Of a DNA stretch of 26,972 nucleotides, positions 19,490 to 26,972 are shown piece after piece; the first letter of the stretch is position 1, and each line of letters starts with the position of its first letter. Source of the stretch: Saccoglossus kowalevskii (Eukaryota; Hemichordata; Enteropneusta; Harrimaniidae). The translations under genes were made by a program, and so were the position numbers. Below the pieces are notes generated by a model. The model made no database searches and was not told the origin of the DNA. It saw only the letters and a program-made list of their open reading frames with translations. The stretch covers positions 41,127 through 68,098 of the forward strand of contig NW_003110481.1 in NCBI RefSeq assembly GCF_000003605.2, given 5' to 3'.

Positions 19490-19506
19490 AGGTCAGAAAT
19501 AGGTCA
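19490..19506 (+). promoter_or_regulatory. Perfect DR5 nuclear-receptor element
   Basis: AGGTCA, a five-base spacer (GAAAT) and AGGTCA again: the exact direct-repeat-5 arrangement bound by RAR/RXR-type nuclear receptor heterodimers. A looser half-site (TGGTGA) lies just upstream at 19478. ATGs with good context follow at 19533 and 19637. That it acts as an element is inferred from the motif and its position. Confidence 0.4.
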
Positions 19507-19636
19507 CAAACACACTAAATAAAATAAATAAAATGGCGACTTTTACTTATGTTGAGAAATACACGATATTTTGGAGGTTGGTGTTTTTAACAGCAACGAA
19601 CATAGAATTATATTGTGACTAAGGCTTTCAATTTAG

Positions 19637-19728
19637 ATGGTTGGTTTGTGTTGTTACCCTGGGGAAGATCTTTTTTGTCTATCGGTTCGACCGAACACCG
19701 GTAAATTTTGCGGTCGCTTGCACTGGAG
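19637..19728 (+). CDS. Candidate first coding exon, cysteine-rich
   Basis: An ATG with G at +4 follows an in-frame TAG directly. It opens a 30-codon frame beginning MVGLCCYPGEDLFCLSVRP with four cysteines, and then reaches a strong splice donor TGGAG|GTGAGT in phase 2. It lies 130 bp to the right of the DR5 element. A shorter upstream frame (ATG at 19533, MATFTYVEKYTIFW..., 29 codons) ends before it and could act as an upstream ORF. No acceptor or second exon was identified, and no family is recognised. A minus-strand 64-codon frame overlaps it. Confidence 0.15.
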
Positions 19729-20041
19729 GTGAGTGATGTTTTATTGACGGTAATATCGAAATCAAAACTCTTGATGTAAACGTGGATTGTTCGCCAAAAT
19801 CAGTATGGCACTTGATTGTTACATTTTTTCGAGGAGCGGATCTTGTGGTGAAGATACAGCAGGCAGCGTACATAGACGAGAAAAATTGTCATTTTAATGA
19901 CAAGAACTGTAAAATATTGTGAAATCCTATTTTTTGAATAAAAATATAAGTATTGCTGTTCTAATTGAACTGATGGCCAACGCGTGAAACTGACACTGTA
20001 TCGCAGCTCAGTTTCGGTCGATATTATACCTGTCAATAACG

Positions 20042-20077
20042 ATGACATACAGTGACGCCACTGCCGCCAGGGTGGAG
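20042..20077 (+). CDS. Candidate 12-codon first coding exon with strong donor
   Basis: ATG opens MTYSDATAARVE and is followed exactly by GTGGAG|GTATGT, a near-consensus donor in phase 0. If unspliced the frame runs on to 20263. This segment is more GC- and CpG-rich than its surroundings, as promoter-proximal exons often are. No partner exon was found. It could be the initiating exon of a gene extending to the right, or chance. Confidence 0.15.
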
Positions 20078-21801
20078 GTATGTAATTTTGAATTAAAACC
20101 CAGAAACTTAAAAACGGGTTTAATTGAAAACAATTATTGGTTGTGGCTTAAACCTCTGACTGATACATTTCATATTATAAGAATCATCGTCATTGGTCAG
20201 CATAAATTATGCAGGAATCTAGTTTGCAATTTTTTGAAACTCAAGAGAAATTTATCTACATGACAGAATTTCCGCTGAGAATATAAAGTCTTACCAAACT
20301 GCGAGAAGTGTCCACCACTATCAAACATTACCAACGAGTTGCCTTGAAAATAAATACACCATACCAAAGAAATATTAAATTGGCGAAGATATTATTATTC
20401 CTGTGTTGTTTTGACATAACCACTACATACATATTGTAGCAATTGAAATTGATTTCATCATTTCTAATTATTTCTCGTAGGACAGACCACTGATGAAACT
20501 CAGATATTAAATGGAAATAAATAAAAACTAAATAATCAGACCGATAGTGAATAACAGAAAGGTGAGTTTCTCATTGGCATGGGCAGATTGTTGACAGAAC
20601 AAGAATTTCAGCTCATATAAGAGGCTAGCTGTGATTTGTTGTTTCTCGAATGAAATGTTAACCATATTTCTATGTGTGTTTTGTCGGATCCAAAACAACA
20701 ACAAAAATCTGCCAGCAAATAAACATGATGAAATACATATTCAATACAAAAGAATAACAAAAATAAAGCCCAATCTAAGGTTTATATTTACAGGAACCGG
20801 CAGACGTATGAAACATTGCCGGAAACCATATTTCTGTTTTTTGACATTCTCGATATGTATGAATAGTTTATTGAAATCGTCGAAAGGTTCATGTGCAGTT
20901 CGATTGGAGCCAGTCAGATAAATGGGAAGTTTAATTAGGCAAAAACGTAAGTATGTGACATTTCCCGTTCCCCAAGGACACGTTAGTCATAGTAGGCTAA
21001 TCTCACGCAAAGAAAACTGAAGGCCATTTGGAGGGGGATGATCTTGTAAAGTCGACGCTGATATTATACGAAATGTCAGATGACAATTACGCCCAGTGAA
21101 CCTAGGAATATGTCACTCATTATACTGTAACAGAAATGAACAATATTTACGACAAAATTTGCATCTGTTAAAATACATTTTTTTTTCGGATTTCAGTATT
21201 TTGTCTTCACCCCTCTATTTTCAATACATCTTTTTACAATCACACGGAGATACCTTGGTTTTCCGACGTATAAAAAACCTACAGGAACAACAATCGATAT
21301 CAATAGTCACTGCAAGCACTATTAACGCAATAATACCGCAGTTTAATCTCCTCCAATTCAATATCGAGGAGAGATGCTATCTACAATGTCGATCCGAAAG
21401 AAAAGAAACTGCAATATACAGAAAACATGATTTAATAGGGCGATTTCATAATGGTGGTTACATGGACAATTGTCATGTTGTATTGTCATGTTAAATTAAA
21501 CACTTTCAGTATTTTAATCAGCGTCTATTATGTTCATCATGCCTTTCACACATGGTTGGTTAGTTGTGTTGCTATAGCTACGGTGATATCTAAGTTTTTT
21601 ATTGTATCTGAGTTTATGCTGTTATTATAATTACCGTTTTTGCGAAAACAATTTTTTGTTCGCCTAAAAATATCGTCATAGCGCAAGTTGCATTTCTAAA
21701 GACTCGTTGTTCTGTAACATGGAAAATGAGTTTTGACTCCAACGTGCCATATTTAGTCACTACCATTGTAGACGGAACAAGAATCAACCTCAAATCTAAG
21801 T
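20078..21801. other. Gene-free stretch with the longest (132-codon) open frame
   Basis: The 21096-21494 plus-strand frame is the longest in the window but starts from GTG, shows no domain and is about what chance yields. A 96-codon frame at 20631-20921 is similar. No intron-exon logic was evident. Confidence 0.4.
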
Positions 21802-22065
21802 TGTTGTACGTGACAAATATATGAGGTTATTACGAGGATACTGCAAAGTATGAACGAAGACAGTACAGCGGGGTATCGGCCCACACACACAATCTAATTG
21901 GTTGTACGTGACAATAATATGAGGTTGTCACAAAAATACTACAAAGTTATGCACGAAGATAGTACAACAAGAGTATCGACCGACGCGCAGCAGAGGTCGA
22001 TGCGACCCCGAACTGTCTGAGTGCATACTTCGTAGTATCCTCGTAATAATCTTATTATTATATAT
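21802..22065. mobile_element. MITE-like element with three related arms
   Basis: A roughly 50-base arm, 'ATGAGGTTATTACGAGGATA' and onward to GAAGACAG (21812-21863), recurs as a direct copy at 21910-21962, preceded in both cases by TTGTACGTGACAA. It recurs as a reverse complement at 22014-22065. The first and last arms therefore form terminal inverted repeats, and the middle arm is an internal duplication about 97 bp from the first. A short hairpin (TCGACC...GGTCGA) sits before the inverted arm. No coding capacity. It is probably a non-autonomous DNA transposon; the target duplication is unresolved. Confidence 0.55.
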
Positions 22066-22170
22066 CTTTTCCTTCCAAGGAATACATCATGGTAGTGCCA
22101 ACAAAACAGATTTAGCGAACTTCTTTGTGTGGGGTCCGGTCAAACCCTGGAGACAGTCATGTTGTTTTCT

Positions 22171-22270
22171 TATTATTAGAAGAATCGTTCCATATTTGGA
22201 ATTTGCGTTTCCTAATATGGTAGGATGAAAATACCCAGTGCAATACCGCAAAATTACGGCACATTGTAAC
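22171..22270 (-). repeat. Serial-hairpin dispersed repeat, copy 3 (inverted)
   Basis: The reverse complement matches 14145-14232 closely and also carries the CTAATAATAA segment seen in copy 2. Hairpins TCCTA...TAGGA and TTCCA...TGGAA are intact; the first hairpin is broken by a change at its right arm. It lies about 100 bp from the three-arm element, which suggests a nested or hot insertion area. Confidence 0.7.
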
Positions 22271-23939
22271 AAATGTATAATAACCACTGATACGCTTAAT
22301 GGAATTGAGACAACTCTGAGCACATTAGTGATAAATGTCAGATAAGTTTACCAGCACACACAAATAACAGATTAGGTTCCATATGTCGTCATTTCCGATA
22401 TCTCACATGAAACAAAAACATATATGAACATTTATTGAAAACATATTTTGCTTTTCCTACGTGGTGGTGAATGTGAATTCATTTGGAGTATTATCAAGTA
22501 TGCTTAGTTAGCTTTTTGCGAATCCAATTTTAAAACCTTGTTAGTCTCCTAACTAACATTTTACGGCTGTAGGCTATTTACTAATGGAAGCATTGATATT
22601 TGCCGCTTTGATGAAATGTATCGCTATATCATATATTCACATAGTTTGCCAAGTTACTATTATCTGATTCAGCTGATATTCTACATATCTCGTTTGCTGA
22701 CATTGTAATCGATATATCGAAGTATTGTTTGGAACTTAATGAAAATTGTTAGTTACTGCAGCGCATCAATGGAAGCGGGTGAACCTTTCTGTAATTGCTA
22801 ATGTAAGGTACACGTTTATCAGAAGAGCACTCTCTCACATCACGATAATGTTCCATTACAGTTGTTATTCATGTCAATTAATATTAAATAATACATGTGT
22901 TACTGTAATGTTTATGTCACACAATATGCAAATGTTGGTATGCCCCGGTAGTTTATAACAAAAGTAATACATTATACATTTTGGTCTAAAATTGGTAAAT
23001 CCTATTTCCCTATTTTGACTGAAATGTGCGTTGTTTGTAGAGTAACCCATCATCTATGCGTTAATTACTGAAACAAAATAGCAATAGTTCTTGGCTATAA
23101 GCTGATAAAACCAGTAATTGTGTTCGTTGTGTAATCATGTGTAAAGGCACGGGATGAAGGAAAAATAATGTATTTTTATTTTGTTACTAAGATGAAGAGG
23201 CAAATTACCAAATTATAGATCTGGAAGTTTCATTCGACTGCCGGCAAATTGTGTTTCCATGATAAAAAACATATGATATACAGTCAAGCAGCCTGCAAAC
23301 AAACCAAGTGACATTTATAATATAAAAATATTATTCATGGCAAAAAAACCACATTCGTTACTCTAATGACTTTCTTGACCCGAGGCTAAGGCGATACCCG
23401 GGACTTAATTCACCAGTATATCAATGTTCACAATACCACATTGTACTCATCTGTGATCATTTACATGCGTACATTTCGATGTTTGCATGACTGGTTGAAC
23501 TTAACTTAAATTTGCTTTACAAAACCCGAAAAAACACAATGATTAGAGGGATCAATGAGAGGTTTTCTGCATATCAGGCAAAGTGGCAACGCAATTCCAA
23601 GATTACGAGGTTTGTCATTCGGCCAGTGAAACATATATATGAGCGAATACGGTTACTTCTCAAGAAGAGCTACATATAATTTTCACACGTTTATTCTGTT
23701 TACTCTTTCTAAAGTAAAATTGCAAACGATTTCCCCCAAAAAACTGTTTATTATCTATATAATGAACTTATTTTGATTAACTCACTGAAAACAAAATATT
23801 TTCTGAAAATTAATAAATCAAGACCATGCATTTCCGGAAAATATAAATCAAAAGAACACAACAACTTTGCTGTATTTTACCGAAAACAAATTCATACACT
23901 GTAAATCTATATGTAAATATGACAATTGTTTGTCCCCAC
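22271..23939. other. Gene-free AT-rich stretch
   Basis: No protein or RNA feature is recognisable. A short CCCG...CGGG pair lies near 23380-23400. Confidence 0.5.
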
Positions 23940-24740
23940 TTTGAAATCACTTTAAGTGTTTCATAATTAATCACATTATGTGGTTTTCTTAAAATCGCAA
24001 ATGAGTTAATTAACAACACTGCTGTTTTAAACTAAAATATTTTTACTGTTTTGTGATAAAACATTTAAAGTGTTTATAAGCTTGTCCCCACTTTAAAAAC
24101 ACTTAAAGTGTTTATAATCTGCATAATTGCGAGAAGTGTATATTATAAAAACACTTAGCAGTCAGTGTTTCAACATTTTAGGGATGTTTTCGAACATAAC
24201 ACATGAAAAGTGTTTTCACCAGAAACATGTATAAAAAGTATTATTATCACACGACCTTTAAAAGTGATTAGACTAGACACACATTTTGAAAAGTGTTTTC
24301 ACCAGGAACATGTATAAAAAGTATTATTATCACACGACCTTTAAAAGTGATTAGACTAGACACACATTTTGAAAAGTGTTTTCACCAGGAACATGTATAA
24401 AAAGTATTATTATCACAACACATTTAAAAATGCTTTCACCTAATACACATTTTGTAAAGTGTTTATGACCACGACACGTAGAAAAGTGTCTTAACCGATT
24501 ACATACTTTAATAAGTGTTTACTATAATCACAACTCTTTGACAAGTGATTTCACTAGACACGCATTTCCACCAGAAATATGTATTGAAAACGTGTTTATT
24601 ATCGCAACACTTTGAAAAGTGCTTTCACGCAAAACACAAACTGAATATTGACAAGTGTTGTTGTAAAAATAGTATTAATCACATGAAGTAGTGTCCTTAA
24701 CTTAAGTGCAGCTGAACAAGTGTGTTTACTGAAATTCCAA
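23940..24740 (+). repeat. Satellite array with about 28-bp monomer (AAAAGTGTTTTCAC type)
   Basis: Successive units of roughly 26-31 bp each open with AAAGTG or AAAAGT, followed by TTT, a TCAC or TAT core and an ACACATTTT-like end. Monomers at the edges are diverged (CACTTTAAGTGTTTCA, AACACTTTGAAAAGTGCTTT), while central ones are nearly identical. The unit junction ACACTTT|AAAAGTGTTT is close to palindromic, so the array can fold into many small hairpins. Frames through it on either strand are by-products. Confidence 0.85.
24205..24417 (+). repeat. 83-bp higher-order repeat, 2.6 copies
   Basis: Copies start at 24205, 24288 and 24371, exactly 83 bp apart. They are almost identical; the only clear difference between the first two copies is one A/G in 'ccagaaac/ccaggaac'. 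Each 83-bp unit is three diverged monomers of 28, 26 and 29 bp. This is a trimer-based higher-order repeat like those seen in centromeric satellites, here at very small scale. The third copy breaks off at 24417. Confidence 0.95.
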
Positions 24741-24915
24741 CCTTTCGTGAAACTGTATATACAATATCCAATATTTGTGAACAATGACACTTCAAATCAT
24801 ATAAGTAATGAAACGAACAATAACATCTTTAAGCCCTTTTCTTACTGAATAAATGAAAGTGCTCAATCCCTTCCCATGTGGTATTGTTGTTTCGAATGCA
24901 CATCAAATTCCTGGG
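24741..24915. other. Short non-repeat stretch
   Basis: No feature; separates the satellite from the pentamer microsatellite. Confidence 0.5.
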
Positions 24916-24956
24916 AAAAATAAAATAAATAAAATAAAATAAAATAAAATAAAAAA
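24916..24956 (+). repeat. (AAAAT)n microsatellite
   Basis: AAAAT units with one AAAT variant unit, followed by an A run. Simple slippage repeat. Confidence 0.95.
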
Positions 24957-25439
24957 CATTAATATCATTAATTGCGACCCCATTCACACTCAATCTACAA
25001 ATCTGCATATATGCACTGTACATCTATTCTATTTCATTCACTTTTCACTTTTCTATCCGTCAAATGTTTATTTGCTCATTTTCATCACTTTTAAAATCAC
25101 GTGGTATTTTAAAACTATATTAACCTACACTACGAGGTCTTCTGGCATAGAGAACGATGACACTGAACCAACAATAACTCATATTTACAGGAAAAAATTA
25201 ATTCCGAATATTGGCAGTATCAGCTTGTCCACTTCGATGGTTTCTCTTAACATCTAAAAAGTATAATATTATCAAAACTCAGTTTAATGAATTATCATTA
25301 TTGTTTCAAGCAATGCGATATTTGGCAACTCAAATCATGTCTCCGGGGGATGTCGGCAAGACGCTATGCAGTATGGAATTCTCTTGTTCTGTAAATGCAT
25401 AAACTGTTTAATCAGTCATCACGCACGACACAAGTTACC
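24957..25439. other. Gene-free gap between the two satellite blocks
   Basis: Frames of about 60 codons only, without domains. No satellite units here. Confidence 0.5.
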
Positions 25440-25960
25440 AGTTACTTGAACACGCAACATATAATAGTGTTCACCGTAAACAACGTCGTTTACGAATAGT
25501 ATCTAAAAATGCTTGCAAAACACTTATAAAACATGCATAGTCGGGTGTTTTACATTGATACATTGCATGTGTGTTTGTTTTAGGAAGTGCTTCAAAATAA
25601 AACAATTTAGAAGAAAAGTGTTTTAGTTACTCCCATGAACATAAATGTGCGTTATACATTAACACTTTGTGAAACATTTATTGTCTATTATCTGGTTTTC
25701 GAGAAAATGCTTAAAACATATGTGAGTATGCCCGGATGGTGATTGTACAATTGACATATATGTTTACTTACGAGTCACCAGAATTTTCACTCAATTGTGT
25801 TAATAGTGCTTGCATAACGTTGGATGCATTAGTCCATAAATATCCTATCAATAAACACTTTACTGACACATTCATATACCCTTAAAACATTTTTATTTTG
25901 AAAAAAGTGTTTTAATAACTCCCCAGCCCCCCTTTTTAATACTAAAACACTACTGTTTTG
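25440..25960 (+). repeat. Second, more decayed block of the 28-bp satellite
   Basis: Units such as AAAAGTGTTTTAGTTACTCC, AACACTTTGTGAAACATT, GGAAGTGCTTCAAAA, AAAAAAGTGTTTTAATAACT and AAAACACTACTGTTTTG recur at irregular spacing in both orientations. The core is that of the 23.94-24.74 kb array, but no two units are near identical. I infer an old part of the same array, or an independent remnant. Confidence 0.5.
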
Positions 25961-26382
25961 ATAGAACATACATGTGTCTTATTATGTAATATACATGGTT
26001 TTAATTACAACAGCGTGCTTTCAATTAAAACGGATTTATTGAACAACATGAAAGAGCGTCCAAGAATTTTAGTGTGGTAGTGTATGTAGTGCGTCGCTAT
26101 TTTGTCATCACCAAATAAAACGTGTATTTTAAAAATATTGTACACTCATGTTTTTGCTTGTGTGTTGGTAGCATGTTTCAACTTCTGAAAGTTGGTGGTT
26201 TAAATAATGATGTCATCTTCAACTTGCACTAATAATCACAATAATAAACCAAAGGTAATATATCTTTCAGTTTGATCGAATTATTATTTTGATAAAATTA
26301 ACAATCTATGTAACTGGTATGTAGCATGCTTCAAATAGATCTATTGACAATATTCATGAAAAATACAGTAATCGATGGGTGT
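25961..26382. other. Gene-free stretch
   Basis: Nothing recognisable in either strand. Confidence 0.5.
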
Positions 26383-26418
26383 ATTACATTAGTAGTTGGC
26401 ATTACAGTATTAGTTGCC
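26383..26418 (+). repeat. 18-bp tandem duplication
   Basis: ATTACATTAGTAGTTGGC is followed directly by ATTACAGTATTAGTTGCC: two copies with three or four differences. Confidence 0.6.
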
Positions 26419-26972
26419 ACGCCCATCCTTTTTCTGAAAAGCATTTATATTACACGTACATTGTTATGCTGATGAGTTCAGTGCTCTGTTATTAATAAAT
26501 TAATTTTACATGCTTTTGTCACGATATAAAATAGTTCATTTTCATTCAAATAGACTCAACTATACTATGTCTGAACAACTGTTTATGATGCTATGGACAG
26601 AACAGCTGATTTAACTAGGAATTAACCAGTAAACCATGTACCCATGTTGCTTTTCTAGCAGACTAATATTTTTATTTGTTTATGTATGATTTTATTTGGC
26701 AAACGAGTTATTTAGGTCATTGGACGTAAGATAAACTTATGTTTTTTACAACACCAATATTGTTATGAGAACCTCAGACAGAAAACCACAAGGTGTACAC
26801 GATATCAATTTATTAATTAAAATGTTTGTTATACAGATGCCAACATGATACTATTCAACTTACAACCAATTCAGATATCGTCATGCCTTACAGTTCACAA
26901 TATAACTAATCAATCGCTAATTAATCAGCTCGAAAAAGGGAAAGCCAACTTCGATAGCTTAAGGCATGACAC
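26419..26972. other. Gene-free right end
   Basis: No coding feature. An 11-bp perfect inverted pair, GTCATGCCTTA (26880-26890) and TAAGGCATGAC (26960-26970), closes the window. It could be a hairpin or element ends, but is expected about once by chance in this length. Confidence 0.4.

Noticed and set aside
19682-19692. GGTTCGACC, resembling a tRNA B box
   Set aside because: No A box at the right distance and no cloverleaf; it also departs from the B-box consensus.
21096-21494. 132-codon plus-strand open frame, the longest in the window
   Set aside because: It starts with GTG, has no domain or membrane pattern and no intron signals, and one frame of this length is roughly expected by chance at this base composition.
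1-26972. CRISPR arrays, bacterial operons, ribosome binding sites, terminators
   Set aside because: No regularly spaced identical repeats with unique spacers and no prokaryotic gene organisation; the tandem repeats present are satellites.

Overview
The window reads as AT-rich nuclear DNA of an animal, and I cannot name the species. The reasons are the near absence of long open frames, the microsatellites and minisatellites, a short non-autonomous DNA transposon with clean ends, and decayed pieces of Ty3/gypsy-type and DIRS-like retrotransposons. That mix is common in marine invertebrates such as molluscs and other lophotrochozoans, cnidarians and lancelets. I found no complete host gene, tRNA, rRNA or CRISPR array. 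The longest open frames (up to 132 codons, several counted from GTG or TTG) are within what chance gives in 27 kb of this composition.

Layout. The left edge holds the start of a coiled-coil reading frame on the minus strand that leaves the window. At 311-345 there are two adjacent palindromes, and at 741-840 a TATA box with two perfect CRE octamers. About 3.3 kb of featureless DNA follows, then a TGAA microsatellite. A 122-bp hAT-type MITE with a perfect 8-bp target duplication lies at 5242-5363. A 53-bp unit is repeated three times at 6751-6909. A CpG-dense spot with a 22-bp alternating purine/pyrimidine tract and an NRF-1-type palindrome lies at 7811-7832. A pentamer minisatellite and a fold-back element fill 8565-9317.

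The middle (12.3-18 kb) is a retrotransposon graveyard. A DIRS-like RNase H fragment lies on the plus strand at 12.4-12.7 kb, a possible LTR with primer-binding site at 15.0-15.3 kb, and a collapsed Ty3/gypsy pol on the minus strand at 16.5-17.95 kb. In that pol, pieces of the protease/RT junction, RNase H and integrase keep their order, but the RT core is gone. The 109-codon hydrophobic plus-strand frame there is an antisense artefact of this relic.

The right part holds a perfect DR5 nuclear-receptor site beside candidate first exons (19.49-20.08 kb) and an inverted-arm MITE-like element (21.8-22.07 kb). It also holds one copy of a previously unnamed dispersed repeat whose other copies lie at 14.1-14.5 kb, and a two-level satellite at 23.94-24.74 kb and 25.44-25.96 kb. 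That satellite has a monomer of about 28 bp, amplified as an 83-bp trimer.

I see no operon or multi-gene system. The most interesting content is repeat architecture: the 28/83-bp satellite, the serial-hairpin repeat family, the fold-back elements, and two small CpG- or motif-dense spots that could be regulatory.
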